DNA from: Prosthecobacter debontii | Lineage (GTDB): Bacteria; Verrucomicrobiota; Verrucomicrobiia; Verrucomicrobiales; Verrucomicrobiaceae | NCBI RefSeq assembly: GCF_900167535.1 | Contig: NZ_FUYE01000006.1 | Span: 62,001 to 126,000 of the forward strand | Direction: 5' to 3' | DNA: 64,000 nucleotides | Shown here: positions 37,180 to 46,652 of the stretch, piece after piece | How the letters are laid out: every line of letters begins with the position of its first letter | How positions within the stretch are numbered: position 1 is the first letter of the stretch | Position numbers and translations under genes: made by a program | Notes under the pieces: generated by a model | Told to the model about the DNA's origin: nothing | Seen by the model: only the letters and a program-made list of their open reading frames with translations | The model's database searches: none

Positions 37180-39627
37180 TCAGTGAGCGCTGACGCTGGC
37201 GTTATTGATGCGAGCACCGGAGGGGTCCACCACACGCACCGTCACGAAGAAGACGATGTTCTTGGTGACACGCTGCTTCACGTCACTCTTGAACAAGCGA
37301 CCGACGACCGGCAGATCACCCACGAGTGGCACCTTATCCTGGATGATGATCTCGCGATCCGTGACCAGACCGCCGAGCGCGATGGTGGCGCCATCCCAGA
37401 CCTTCACCGCCGTGATCACCTTTTTGCTCTCAAAGATGGGCTGGAAGATGAGGTTAGGGGTCAGCTCAAAGAAGAAACCTTCGTAAATGGAGCGGATGGG
37501 CGAGCCATAGTTCACAAAGCCCAGAAATTCCGTGAAGTCAGGCGTGATGGCCAGATCCACCGTGCGACCATCGTCAGAGATCACCGGTTCCACTTCCAGG
37601 ATGACCCCCGTCTTACGTGTCTCAAAGGCGGTGGGAGTGCTGGGGGTGATCACGGCGGGGGGCAGGGGCAAGGGCACGGGATTGCCCGTGACCGCATCGA
37701 CCAAGTTGTTGTTGCCAACGCTGGTGGGGATCTGTGGAGGATCGAATTCCGTCGGATAGATCAGTTCACGTGCGATTTCGACCGTGGCTTTCTGGCCACT
37801 GCGTGTGACCACGCTCGGTTGGGCTGTGAGATCGACGCCCTTTTTTTGGTCCAAGGCCCGCAAGACACCTTGGAACTGGGGGTCGGTCATGACCCCTGTG
37901 ACCGAAAGAATGCCCGGTGTCCGCGAGGAGACCTGAGAACTGGTGCCGCCGAAAAGGACACCATCAATGCCCGCCAACCCCAAATCACCGGAAGAACGCA
38001 GGCCAGCCGTGATCGGATTCTGGCCAATGGGGTTGTTGCCCAATGCTGTGATGTCCCGATTCGGGAAATCACTCGCGAGGTAGTTGCTGTCTTGAGCATT
38101 GCCTGTGCTGCCTCCGGCAAATTCCACATTCTGGGACCGATTGGCTCCGAGTAACCAATCGAAGCCCAGCTCGTTCAGCCTGTTGTCGCTCACTTCGAGA
38201 AGGCGCACTTCCACGACGACTTGCTTGGGGGAGCGGCTTTGAGCCTGTTCCACCAACTGATCGACAAGCTCGATATTGCGCGTGGTATTGCGGACGATCA
38301 GCGTGTTGGTCGCCGCGCTGTAGCTGGCACTGGTGCCTTCACCGAAGGTGACGCCATAGCTCTGTAGAAATTCTTGGGCACCGAGACGGCGTGTGACTAG
38401 GCCTGATGGGGCAGCGGTAGAGGTGTTGGCAAAGGGATCCGCACTGGCAGTGGCAGCGGCATCTCCCACGGGGGCGCTGGAGATGAAGTCCGGCGGCACT
38501 CGGTAGGATTTGGAGATGAGCGTTTCAGAGTCTTGGGTGGCAGAGAGCAGCCGGACGGCATAGTCTTCCACGCGGTAGGTCAAACCAGCGATCTTGGTGA
38601 CATAGCGCAGCACTTCCTCAATGGGTACATCTCTCAGGTTGAGGGAGATGAGCGGGGTCGAGACGTCGGAAGACTGACTGAAGACGAAGTCCACGCCCTT
38701 GCCCGTTGGATCGAGATCCCGTGAACGCACGCGCAGATATTCCATGACCTCGTTGAGGGCGGCCCCACTGAAGTCGATCTGGGAGATGCGTAGGGTGCGG
38801 AGTTTTTCCTGGATGGCCTCACGCCCACCCTGGATGGCGGTGGATGAGGCACTGCCAAAGAGGCCGGAGACATCCATTTTTTGGGGAGGCAGTTTCTGTT
38901 CCCAGGCACCGTCCACCTCATTGAGCATCTTGCTGCGGGTATGATCCTTGGCAGCGGCAAAGTAGTGCGCACGTTCCTTTTCCGTCAGCTCCATCCCACG
39001 ACGGGCGGCGGAGTTGTAGGCGTCCAGGCGGATCACATCTTCATAGGTGTGCAGGGCCTGATCATACTGCCCGGTTTCACGCTGGGAATTCGCCAGGATG
39101 AGCAGTTTCTTCACCTGATTGACCTTGGCCACATGCTCAGGGGTGAGCGCTGGGGGGAAGCGATCTGGATCCGCCAGGCGCTTGCGCAGCAAGGCGATGC
39201 GGCGATCTCCGGGTGCCACCTGAGGCTGGTCCAGTTTATCCAAGATGGCCTTGGCACCTTCATAGTCCCCCACTTCTGCCAGCTCCGTGGCACGGCGCAG
39301 GCCTAGACGCAGGTAGCCCTCCAGCGCGATGATGCGCAGTTCCTGAGCTTGAGGGGTATCCGGCAGGGTGGTGAAAGCGGTTTCGTAGATGGCCAGGGCA
39401 GCGGCGGTGTCGCCTTTTTCCACCAGTACCTCAGCCTCAGTGAGGCGGGCCTGCTGCGCAGCGATGACGGCATTCCGGCGCTGAAATTCTTTATCCGCCA
39501 AACCTGAGGAAGCCTCTCCAGCCCGGACAGCAAGAGGGGCCAGAGGTAAGCTGCCAGCCAAGGCCAGACTGAATACAGCCGTGTGCACGGCGGAGCGGCG
39601 GGCGGAGCGTAGGTTCGGGCGTGACAT
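37180..39627 (-). CDS. Secretin-family outer-membrane protein (PilQ/GspD, Amuc_1098-like)
   Basis: 815 residues with a signal peptide (residues 1-37). Residues about 40-235 are TPR-like; about 240-480 hold N-domains including a secretin/TonB short domain (SLNLRDVPIEEVLRYVTKI) and a KH-like N1 (NTLIVRNTTRNIELVDQLVEQAQ); about 490-810 is the secretin beta-barrel-forming domain, ending with the signature VPLVGDLPVVGRLFKSD. It should form a gated outer-membrane pore for type IV pili or type II secretion. Comparable TPR-carrying secretins are known in Akkermansia. No pilus or gsp partners are nearby. Confidence 0.9.
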   Translation of the reverse strand: MSRPNLRSARRSAVHTAVFSLALAGSLPLAPLAVRAGEASSGLADKEFQRRNAVIAAQQARLTEAEVLVEKGDTAAALAIYETAFTTLPDTPQAQELRIIALEGYLRLGLRRATELAEVGDYEGAKAILDKLDQPQVAPGDRRIALLRKRLADPDRFPPALTPEHVAKVNQVKKLLILANSQRETGQYDQALHTYEDVIRLDAYNSAARRGMELTEKERAHYFAAAKDHTRSKMLNEVDGAWEQKLPPQKMDVSGLFGSASSTAIQGGREAIQEKLRTLRISQIDFSGAALNEVMEYLRVRSRDLDPTGKGVDFVFSQSSDVSTPLISLNLRDVPIEEVLRYVTKIAGLTYRVEDYAVRLLSATQDSETLISKSYRVPPDFISSAPVGDAAATASADPFANTSTAAPSGLVTRRLGAQEFLQSYGVTFGEGTSASYSAATNTLIVRNTTRNIELVDQLVEQAQSRSPKQVVVEVRLLEVSDNRLNELGFDWLLGANRSQNVEFAGGSTGNAQDSNYLASDFPNRDITALGNNPIGQNPITAGLRSSGDLGLAGIDGVLFGGTSSQVSSRTPGILSVTGVMTDPQFQGVLRALDQKKGVDLTAQPSVVTRSGQKATVEIARELIYPTEFDPPQIPTSVGNNNLVDAVTGNPVPLPLPPAVITPSTPTAFETRKTGVILEVEPVISDDGRTVDLAITPDFTEFLGFVNYGSPIRSIYEGFFFELTPNLIFQPIFESKKVITAVKVWDGATIALGGLVTDREIIIQDKVPLVGDLPVVGRLFKSDVKQRVTKNIVFFVTVRVVDPSGARINNASVSAH

Positions 39628-39820
39628 TCGGGGATTCGGGCAGGGACGAAAAGGCGAGCAATATCAATTTTTTCCATTCAGCCCAAGCTTTTTCTCTGAG
39701 GATCGCATCTTTGGCACGTTGTGAAGAAAATTCTCCGTCTGACTAAACACTTCGAGAGATTCTTTTTCAAAGAAGATGCAACCTTTAAAAAATCCGTCAG
39801 TTTGAGAAGTCCTGCCAATC

Positions 39821-41155
39821 ATGTCTTTACATTGTGAAGTTTTTTCTTCGTCGTTGCCCTCACGCTTTCTCAGTCGTTTGGGCTTGGCAGGTAGCCTGAT
39901 GGCGCTGTGCTTTGCACAGGTCTCCGCGCAGATCACGGACCTGAGTGATCTACGTCAACTTCTGACGAAGGACAATGGCGTCCTCGGCGCTTCTTCGGGC
40001 GCTCCGCATAGTTCCACTCCGACCAGCCAGAACCCGAATATTTTTTACGCGAGCCCCGGCCCGTGGGGGAAGCTGCGCTGCTCCTACATCTACCTGGAGG
40101 CGCCCAAGTCTCTGGTGGATAACTTTCCGCTGCCCAATTCCCGCCCGCGCTGGACCTTTTCCGAGGAAAGCCTGCCGACGCTACCGGCGCTTTTCCAGAA
40201 AGCTGGTCTCTCTCAGGCCTTCATCAATGTACTGATGGATGAAAACCAGATGGTGAAGGAGAACGGCTTCGCTCACATCTTCCCACCGCAGCCGGACCTG
40301 GAAGCGATCACGCCAGAGTCACGCGCCATCATTTACACAGAGCTGTCTAAGTACCCCCCTAACGAATTTTGCGTGGACCCGGTGCTCATCGTCGGCCAGA
40401 CGGTGAAGGAATGGTATCGCACCAGCAAACTGCGGCCGGAACTCATCGCGAAGATCGAGCAGCTCTCCTACAAGCGTGGGGATACCATCGCCTTCAGTGA
40501 CATCTCCGCTTTGCTCAACTATGCGCAGTCGGACTCCGAGGCCCGCACTTTGTTCAAGTCCTTCACCCGCACCCGCTCGCTGATGATCAAGGTGGAGGTG
40601 GATCACAACACCAATGTCGAGGAGCTGGTGAACTACTGGACGCTGGGCATGGGCCTGCGCCGCAAGGACATCGAGCCGCTCGTGCAATCCATCATCGATA
40701 CCGATGGCGTGGAGGCTCTGCCGCTCTCCCACCTGCTGCCCAGCCTAGTGCGTAAGCTCATGTATACCTATCCAGGTCTGGATCTGGCCAAGCATGGGAT
40801 GCTGCCTGACTGCCACTGGACCTCACTCAATTTCTTCAACTACGATCCGCATGAATACCTGCTGGACTCCCGCTTGGCCACCAGCGCCGTGTTGGAGAAC
40901 TTCGAGCCGGTGGAACCGCCTTATAAGTATGGCGACGTGCTGTTCTTCCTCAGCGATACCACTGGGGATGCCTTCCACTCCTGTGTTCACCTGGCCGATG
41001 GCATCGTCTATACCAAGAACGGGCGCAATCTGCTCTCCCCGTGGGTGCTCATGAAGATCGACGATGTGAAGAAGATCTACCTCTACAAAGGTGACGGTCA
41101 CATCCAGGGCTTCCGCCGGAAGAATCCCGAGGTCTCCATTCCCTCCAATGAATAG
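39821..41155 (+). CDS. Exported NlpC/P60-like (papain-fold) protein, putative
   Basis: 444 residues with a signal peptide (about residues 15-36, ending VSAQ). The N-terminal three quarters is not recognised (contains SYIYLEAPKSLVDNFP). The C-terminal 120 residues suggest a papain-like NlpC/P60 domain: LPDCHWTSLNFFN supplies a Cys (C331) in the position of the family DC(S/H)xL nucleophile, and DVLFFLS ... FHSCVHLADG a His (H386) before the ADGIVYTKNG strand. Divergent from the secretin gene by 193 bp. If active it would cleave peptidoglycan peptides or amides in the periplasm. The assignment is an inference from these two motifs. Confidence 0.6.
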   Translation: MSLHCEVFSSSLPSRFLSRLGLAGSLMALCFAQVSAQITDLSDLRQLLTKDNGVLGASSGAPHSSTPTSQNPNIFYASPGPWGKLRCSYIYLEAPKSLVDNFPLPNSRPRWTFSEESLPTLPALFQKAGLSQAFINVLMDENQMVKENGFAHIFPPQPDLEAITPESRAIIYTELSKYPPNEFCVDPVLIVGQTVKEWYRTSKLRPELIAKIEQLSYKRGDTIAFSDISALLNYAQSDSEARTLFKSFTRTRSLMIKVEVDHNTNVEELVNYWTLGMGLRRKDIEPLVQSIIDTDGVEALPLSHLLPSLVRKLMYTYPGLDLAKHGMLPDCHWTSLNFFNYDPHEYLLDSRLATSAVLENFEPVEPPYKYGDVLFFLSDTTGDAFHSCVHLADGIVYTKNGRNLLSPWVLMKIDDVKKIYLYKGDGHIQGFRRKNPEVSIPSNE

Positions 41156-41222
41156 TTGGTTAGGTTGTCGCGAGGTTTGATCGAGCGGGTGGCTGCCCAC
41201 GTCGTTCAGGTGCCTAACAAAA

Positions 41223-41250
41223 AATGACCGCTTTCGCGGTCATTTCTTTT
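41223..41250. terminator. Bidirectional intrinsic terminator
   Basis: AATGACCGC-TTTC-GCGGTCATT stem followed by TTCTTTT on the + strand and preceded by a run of six A that serves the opposite strand. It lies between the convergent NlpC-like gene and ridA. Confidence 0.8.
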
Positions 41251-41278
41251 GATGAATCGATGGTTGGGCTGTGGCTGC

Positions 41279-41659
41279 TTACGGCAGCTCGACGATCACT
41301 TCGATCTCGACCAGGGCCCCCAGCGGCAGTCCGGCCACGGCCACGGTGGATCGGGCGGGTTTATGCCCACTGAAAGCGGCATCATAAAGCGGATTCACCT
41401 TGGGGAAATCGGCCATGCTTTGCAGGAAGACGGTGGCCTTCACCACGCGGGTGAGGTCCAGACCTTGGCTGGCAAGGAGGGCCTTGATATTGGCCAGGAC
41501 TTGCTGTGTTTGACCTTCCACATCGGTGGCGTCGATCTTGCCCGTGGCAGGGTTGATCGGGATCTGGCCGGAGCAGAAGAGGAAGCCGTTGGAGCGGACG
41601 GCCTGGGAGTAAGGGCCGACGGCGGCCGGCACTTCAGGAGCGTTGTTGATGAGTTCCAT
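41279..41659 (-). CDS. ridA: RidA-family enamine/imine deaminase
   Basis: 126 residues, typical length; trimeric, cytosolic. AVGPYSQAVRSNGFLFCSGQ, the invariant Arg in GHKPARSTVAV, and LPLGALVEIEVIVEL are present. It removes reactive 2-aminoacrylate-type imines made by PLP enzymes. Directly downstream of the glycogen synthase gene on the same strand (40 bp apart). Confidence 0.93.
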   Translation of the reverse strand: MELINNAPEVPAAVGPYSQAVRSNGFLFCSGQIPINPATGKIDATDVEGQTQQVLANIKALLASQGLDLTRVVKATVFLQSMADFPKVNPLYDAAFSGHKPARSTVAVAGLPLGALVEIEVIVELP

Positions 41660-41699
41660 GGAGAGGGAGGTTGGGGAAAAAGAGGAAGGGAAGGGGAGA

Positions 41700-42908
41700 T
41701 CAGTCCTTTTTGATCAGCGTCTCGTAGAGGGCCTTGGTGCGCTCGGCGATGCTGGTCCAGCTAAACCGATCCACGGCACGCTTCCGCCCTGCCACCGCCA
41801 TGCGACGACGTTTTTCGGGGTCGGCCATCAGGGTATTGATGCTCTCGGCGAGGTCACCGGCGAAACGCTGGGGATCGAGGGCTTCGAAGGGGCTCTCATG
41901 CTGCTGATCCAGCGGCACGAGCAGGCCGGTTTCTTCATGGACGACCACCTCCTTGATGCCACCCACGGCGCTGGCCACCACGGCAGTTTCGCAGGCCATG
42001 GCTTCCAGATTGATGATGCCAAAGGGTTCATAGATGGAGGGGCAGCAGAAGACCTCGGCATGGGAATACATGGCGATCTTTTCCGCCAGCGGCAGCATGG
42101 CCTGGATCCAGACGATGCCTTCGCGCTTCATCTGGGCGGCGGTCACGGCCGCCTGCATTTCGGCGGCGATCTCAGGCGTATCCGGAGCACCCGCGCAGAG
42201 CACCACCTGATAGCCCGGATTCATCTTCTCGATGGCACGGACCAGATGGATGATGCCCTTCTGCCGTGTGATGCGCCCGACGAAGAGCACATACGGGAGA
42301 TCTGGATTCACCCCATGTTTACGCAGCACCTCGGGCGCTTCCACCTTCTGGTATTCCTGCGGATCAATGCCGTTGTGAATGACGTGGATCTTATGCGGGT
42401 CCAGTTTGAAAAGGCGCAGCAAGTCAAACTTGGTCTCTTCTGAAACCGCGATGATGGCGTCCGCCATCTCCAGCGCGGTCTTTTCCAGCCAGACGGTGAA
42501 GTCATAACCTCCGCCGAGCTGCTCGCGCTTCCAAGGGCGGAGCGGCTCCAGGGAGTGAACGGTCAGCACCATGGGCACGCCGTAGTTCAGCTTGGCTAAA
42601 ATGCCGCCGAAGTGGGAGTACCACGTGTGCAGGTGCACCACCTGGGCATCGACGTTGCGAGTGTTGAAATCCAGGCAGCGCTGCAGGGCGCCAAAGACAG
42701 ATTTCAGATTGGCCGGGCTGGTCCAGCCTTCGGTATTCAGGCCTGCTCCATGCACCGTGAGGTTGGGGGCGTTGTCTTCTTGGTCGCCAAAGCAGCGCAC
42801 CTCCACCTCCATCAGCTTCGCCAGTTCTCGGGTCAGGTATTCAACATGCACCCCGGCGCCCCCATAGATGTGCGGCGGGTATTCGTTCGTGAGGAAAAGC
42901 GATTTCAT
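41700..42908 (-). CDS. glgA: GT4 glycogen synthase
   Basis: 402 residues, two-domain GT-B fold. N-terminal NEYPPHIYGGAGVHVEYL (nucleotide-sugar loop), HLHTWYSHFGG, and C-terminal GRITRQKGIIHLVRAIE and SIYEPFGIINLEAMACE (E-x7-E) match the family of short (about 400-residue) actinobacterial-type glycogen synthases (GlgA/GlgM) rather than the 480-residue GT5 form. It uses ADP-glucose for glycogen or, in the GlgM branch, maltose 1-phosphate; no other glg gene is here to decide. Confidence 0.88.
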   Translation of the reverse strand: MKSLFLTNEYPPHIYGGAGVHVEYLTRELAKLMEVEVRCFGDQEDNAPNLTVHGAGLNTEGWTSPANLKSVFGALQRCLDFNTRNVDAQVVHLHTWYSHFGGILAKLNYGVPMVLTVHSLEPLRPWKREQLGGGYDFTVWLEKTALEMADAIIAVSEETKFDLLRLFKLDPHKIHVIHNGIDPQEYQKVEAPEVLRKHGVNPDLPYVLFVGRITRQKGIIHLVRAIEKMNPGYQVVLCAGAPDTPEIAAEMQAAVTAAQMKREGIVWIQAMLPLAEKIAMYSHAEVFCCPSIYEPFGIINLEAMACETAVVASAVGGIKEVVVHEETGLLVPLDQQHESPFEALDPQRFAGDLAESINTLMADPEKRRRMAVAGRKRAVDRFSWTSIAERTKALYETLIKKD

Positions 42909-42998
42909 GGACGATCCGTTCTCTAGCGTAGTCTGCCCGCATGACGCAAGCGGCAGTGCTGTTTAAACGGTTTTCGTCCGTGGAGTGAGTGTGTCACA

Positions 42999-43318
42999 AC
43001 AAGTGATGCGGCCACTCCTGGCCGCAGTTCAAGGGAGATTTGGCTCCCTCTGGTTGAGAAACGGGGAGACGACCTTGGCGAAGACTTTTGCTCGCAAGAT
43101 CGTCGCCAGGACTTCAGTTGCGGCCAGGAGTGACCGCATCACGGGACTTCGGTTGCGGCCAGGAGTGACCGCATCACGGGACTTCGGTTGCGGCCAGGAG
43201 AGACCGCATCACGGGACTTCGGTTGCGGCCAGGAGCGGCCGCACCACGGGACTTCGGTTGCGGCCAGGAGTGACCGCATCACGGGACTTCGGTTGCGGCC
43301 AGGAGTGACCGCATCACG
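42999..43318. repeat. 35-bp palindromic tandem array plus inverted copy
   Basis: Six direct 35-bp units occupy 43107-43318, each with the core TTGCGGCCAGGAGTGACCGC that folds as TGCGG-x-CA-GGAG-TG-x-CCGCA. One more copy in inverted orientation and with a perfect palindrome (TGCGGCCAGGAGTGGCCGCA read on the minus strand) lies at 42999-43027. Array and gene-free region (42909-43323) sit between the glgA start and the M42 gene stop. It differs from a CRISPR array because repeats abut without unique spacers. Confidence 0.9.
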
Positions 43319-43323
43319 GATGA

Positions 43324-44331
43324 TCACTTAAAGTGCTTGGCCGCTGCTTTGAGGTGGGCGGCATACTCCTCGGTGCGCATCTCCACACGCTCGCGGATGC
43401 TGCGTTCGCCGATGCCGTCGTGCTTGGTGGCGACGAGGGCTTTGAGCAGGTTGATGAGGTCACGCACATCACTCTGCATGACGAACTCGGGAGCGATCTT
43501 TTTGGTGGCGTCGTCCAGGTTATGGTAGTTGCCCAGAGGGACGGAGATGCCGACGCTGCGATGGCCTGCGGCCTGCATGGCGGTGGCTTCACAGGCTCCG
43601 GCATCCAGCAGAGCGCGCTGCACACGGATGCCTTGTTCCTTGGCGGTGGTCATCAGGATGGCCACGCCTTCGCTATCGAAGACGGAGAGGCGATCTCCGA
43701 CACGGACGACGGGGCCACGGCCCATGGCGGCACCATTGACAGGGCGGCTCGTCTCGATGGAAAGGAAAACGTCATCGGCACCGAAGGGCCATTTCTGACC
43801 GATGTGCCAGGCTCCGAGGAAACCGACTTCCTCCGCGCGGGTGAAGACGGCGTGGAAGGTGGTGCTGAGATTCAGGGCGGCCAGCTCCCAGAAGGTGGCG
43901 ACGATGACGGCGCAGCCGACGAGGTCATCACAGGCGGTGGCTTCGATCTTTTCTTCGGTGATGTTCACGGGGAAGACCCAGGTGGCGATGTCACCTTTGG
44001 GTTTGCCACGGAGGCCGCGTTTCACACCGGCTTCCACTTCAGGCTTGGGCACGCCGCCCAGAAATTCGAAATCGTCTTTGCCCTTGCTGCCGGGCACACG
44101 CACGAAGGCGGGGTGATCCATGTGAGCTCCGAGCACCCAGGTGGGTTGGCTCTTGCTCTTCCCATTCTTATAGGTGGCGATCAGGTTGCCGTATTTGTCA
44201 CGCTTGGTTTTGACATGAGGGCAGCCTTTCAGCAGCGCTTCAATTTCGGCACGGACATAGTATTCGTGGAAAGGAGCCGTCGGCTGCTTCAGAATTCGCT
44301 TGAGAATGGTGGTGAGGTTGGGCACTGCCAT
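43324..44331 (-). CDS. M42/M20-type metallopeptidase
   Basis: 335 residues. Two-zinc aminopeptidase fold: GAHMDHPAF (first His), TACDDLVGCA (bridging Asp), TRAEEVGFLG (catalytic Glu and ligand Glu), LSIETSRP (Glu) and LGNYHNLDDA (His) give the complete ligand set of M42 enzymes. Cytosolic, probably dodecameric. Substrates are peptides. Confidence 0.88.
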   Translation of the reverse strand: MAVPNLTTILKRILKQPTAPFHEYYVRAEIEALLKGCPHVKTKRDKYGNLIATYKNGKSKSQPTWVLGAHMDHPAFVRVPGSKGKDDFEFLGGVPKPEVEAGVKRGLRGKPKGDIATWVFPVNITEEKIEATACDDLVGCAVIVATFWELAALNLSTTFHAVFTRAEEVGFLGAWHIGQKWPFGADDVFLSIETSRPVNGAAMGRGPVVRVGDRLSVFDSEGVAILMTTAKEQGIRVQRALLDAGACEATAMQAAGHRSVGISVPLGNYHNLDDATKKIAPEFVMQSDVRDLINLLKALVATKHDGIGERSIRERVEMRTEEYAAHLKAAAKHFK

Positions 44332-44373
44332 GTGTCACCGTAACTGCCTTTTCTCATCCCACAATCGCCAAAG

Positions 44374-45354
44374 GTGAAGAAGCTTCGATATTTCTGCGAG
44401 ACCGCTCTGGTCGCCTCCGCTGCCTGGCTGCTGCCACGGCTGCCTCGTTCTGTCATCCTGGCTCTGGCTCGGGGCATCGGGTCGGTGGCCTATTGCTTGG
44501 ATGCTCGGGGGCGGAAAACGGCGCTGGAAAACCTGCGCGTGGCCTTTGGGAATCAATACACTCTGGCGGAGCGGAGGGGGATCGCGCGGCGTTCCTATCA
44601 GGTCTTTGCGCGCACGTTTCTGGATCTGTTCTGGTCCTCAGCCCTCACGCCGGAGACGTGGCAGGAGCATGTCTCCATCATCCTGCATGATCCCCAGGCG
44701 GAGGCTCAGGCACGGGAAACCGGCGGCGTGTGGGTGACGCCGCACTTTGGGAATTTCGAGTTCGTCAGTCTTGTTTGGGGCTTCCGCGGCGTGCCATTCA
44801 CGGTGGTGGCGCAGGATTTTAAGAACCCGAGCCTGACGGCCATTTTTAAAAAGCTGCGTGAGCACTCCGGGCACAACGTCATCTCTCAGGAGAACGCCAT
44901 GCTGAAGCTGATGAAGGCGCTGAAGCGGAAGGGCCACGCAGGTTTGCTCACCGACCTGAACATCCCGCCCGGCAAGGCCTCCACGGCCATTCGCTGCTTT
45001 GGCCTGCTCACCTGTGTACCCACGCTGCACGTGCAGTTGGCCAAGCGTCTGGAGCTTTCCCTCATGACCGGCGTGGCGCGCCCGCTGCCGGATGGCCGCT
45101 GCGAGGTGTCCATCTTCGAGGCCCTGCAACCCAAGCCCGAAGACGATGTCACGGCGCTGACTCAGCATGTGTGGGATACCTTTGAGAAAGCCATCCGCGA
45201 GCATCCGGAGTGCTGGCTGTGGATGTATAAACACTGGCGCTACCTCCCCGGCCAGGAGCCTGATCCGGCTTATCCCGACTACGCCAAACCCTCCCGCAAG
45301 TTCATGAAGATGCTGGCGGAGATGGCTGCGGCTCGGGCCGGAAACGCAGGGTGA
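44374..45354 (+). CDS. Lysophospholipid / lipid A acyltransferase (LpxL/HtrB family)
   Basis: 326 residues from GTG 44374. An N-terminal hydrophobic stretch (residues 9-34) anchors it to the inner membrane. HFGNFEF is the family HxxxxD/E-like catalytic block (TPHFGNFE), followed by QENAMLKLMKALKRKGHAGLLTDLNIPPGKASTAI where LLTDLN replaces the usual LxDQ. It probably adds a secondary acyl chain to lipid A, fitting the lpxC-fabZ and lpxA genes at 4-6 kb. lpxL and lpxM cannot be separated by sequence alone. Confidence 0.85.
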   Translation: MKKLRYFCETALVASAAWLLPRLPRSVILALARGIGSVAYCLDARGRKTALENLRVAFGNQYTLAERRGIARRSYQVFARTFLDLFWSSALTPETWQEHVSIILHDPQAEAQARETGGVWVTPHFGNFEFVSLVWGFRGVPFTVVAQDFKNPSLTAIFKKLREHSGHNVISQENAMLKLMKALKRKGHAGLLTDLNIPPGKASTAIRCFGLLTCVPTLHVQLAKRLELSLMTGVARPLPDGRCEVSIFEALQPKPEDDVTALTQHVWDTFEKAIREHPECWLWMYKHWRYLPGQEPDPAYPDYAKPSRKFMKMLAEMAAARAGNAG

Positions 45355-45524
45355 AAGGGGTGGTGTGCACTGATCGAGAGCGTGCGTCAGTGGAATCTTC
45401 GAATCGGGAGGGAAGTCTGCGACACGTTCCCGCACCGTTTCAGGCCGTGTCGGCTGATCAAACGCTTCGCAATGCGCGGTGAGACGGGTTATGGACAGGG
45501 AAGAAACCGATTTGCAACCCATCC

Positions 45525-46622
45525 ATGACGTCCGACCCTCTCGGTAATGAAGCGGCCCCGGAGGCCTCCCTCAGTCCCACGCCCCACAAGCGGCGCAAGC
45601 GCTACAGTGGCAAAAACCCGCGTCGGTTTGAGGATAAATATAAGGAGCTGAATCCCGACAAATACCCGGATGCCGTGGCCAAGGTGCTGGCGGCGGGGAA
45701 GACCCCGGCAGGGCAGCATGTGCCCATCATGGTGAATGAGGTGCTGGAGTGCCTGAAACCGCAGGCGGGTGAGCGTGTGGTGGACTGCACCCTGGGCTAT
45801 GGCGGGCATACCCGGGCGCTCTGGCAGAGCGTGCAGCCCGGTGGCCATGTCCTGTCTCTGGATGCCGACCCCCTCGAGCTGGAGCGCACCACCGCCCGGC
45901 TGCGGGCCACAGGTCTGGGGGAGGAAAGCTGGACCCCCATGCGGTGTAACTTTGCCGGTCTGCTCAAGGCGCTGTCTGACCAGGGCTGGAATGAGGGCGC
46001 GGACGTTATTTTTGCCGATCTCGGCCTGTCCTCCATGCAGATCGATAACCCGGAGCGCGGCTTCACCTTCAAGCACGACGGTCCGCTGGACATGCGGCTG
46101 AACCCCCAGCGTGGGAAACCCGCCGCCGATCTCCTGGCGGACCTGAGTGTGGAGAAGCTGGCCCGGCTGCTGGAGGAAAATGCCGATGAACCGCGCGCCC
46201 AGCTCCTGGCCCAGCACCTGCATGACCGCGTGCGGGAGGCCCCCATCACCCGCACGAAGGCCCTGGCGGAGACGCTGCGTCAGGCCCTGCCGCGCGGGCT
46301 TTCCACTGACGATGCGGATGCTACGGTGAGGCGGGTATTCCAGGCCATCCGCATCGCCGTGAATGAGGAGTTCACCGTGCTGGACAGCCTGTTGCGGACG
46401 CTCCCCGGGGCATTGAAACCGGGCGCGCGGGTGGCCATCCTCACCTTCCACTCCGGCGAGGATCGACGGGTGAAAAAGGCCTTTCAGGAGGGCCTGCACA
46501 CGGGTGTTTACAGCCAGGTCGCCCGGGAGGTCATCCGCGCCTCATCCGAGGAGCAGCGGCAGAATCCGCGGTCTTCTCCGGCCAAGCTGCGGTGGGCTTT
46601 TCGCACGATGGGGACTGATTGA
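45525..46622 (+). CDS. rsmH: 16S rRNA m4C1402 methyltransferase
   Basis: 365 residues, somewhat longer than the usual 310 because of an N-terminal basic extension (HKRRKRYSGKNPRRFEDKY, residues 20-40). Core motifs: HVPIMVNEVLECLKP, VVDCTLGYGGHT (SAM-binding), FADLGLSSMQIDNPERGFTF, PLDMRLNP, and RVAILTFHSGEDRRVKKAF. N4-methylates C1402 of 16S rRNA. In many bacteria it sits in the dcw cluster; here mraZ and ftsL are absent and rex follows after 30 bp. Confidence 0.95.
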   Translation: MTSDPLGNEAAPEASLSPTPHKRRKRYSGKNPRRFEDKYKELNPDKYPDAVAKVLAAGKTPAGQHVPIMVNEVLECLKPQAGERVVDCTLGYGGHTRALWQSVQPGGHVLSLDADPLELERTTARLRATGLGEESWTPMRCNFAGLLKALSDQGWNEGADVIFADLGLSSMQIDNPERGFTFKHDGPLDMRLNPQRGKPAADLLADLSVEKLARLLEENADEPRAQLLAQHLHDRVREAPITRTKALAETLRQALPRGLSTDDADATVRRVFQAIRIAVNEEFTVLDSLLRTLPGALKPGARVAILTFHSGEDRRVKKAFQEGLHTGVYSQVAREVIRASSEEQRQNPRSSPAKLRWAFRTMGTD

Positions 46623-46652
46623 CAAACACCACGGCTGCGTGAAATTTCACGA

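Noticed and set aside
42999..43318. CRISPR array
   Set aside because: The repeated units abut each other, so there are no unique spacers, and no cas gene is near.
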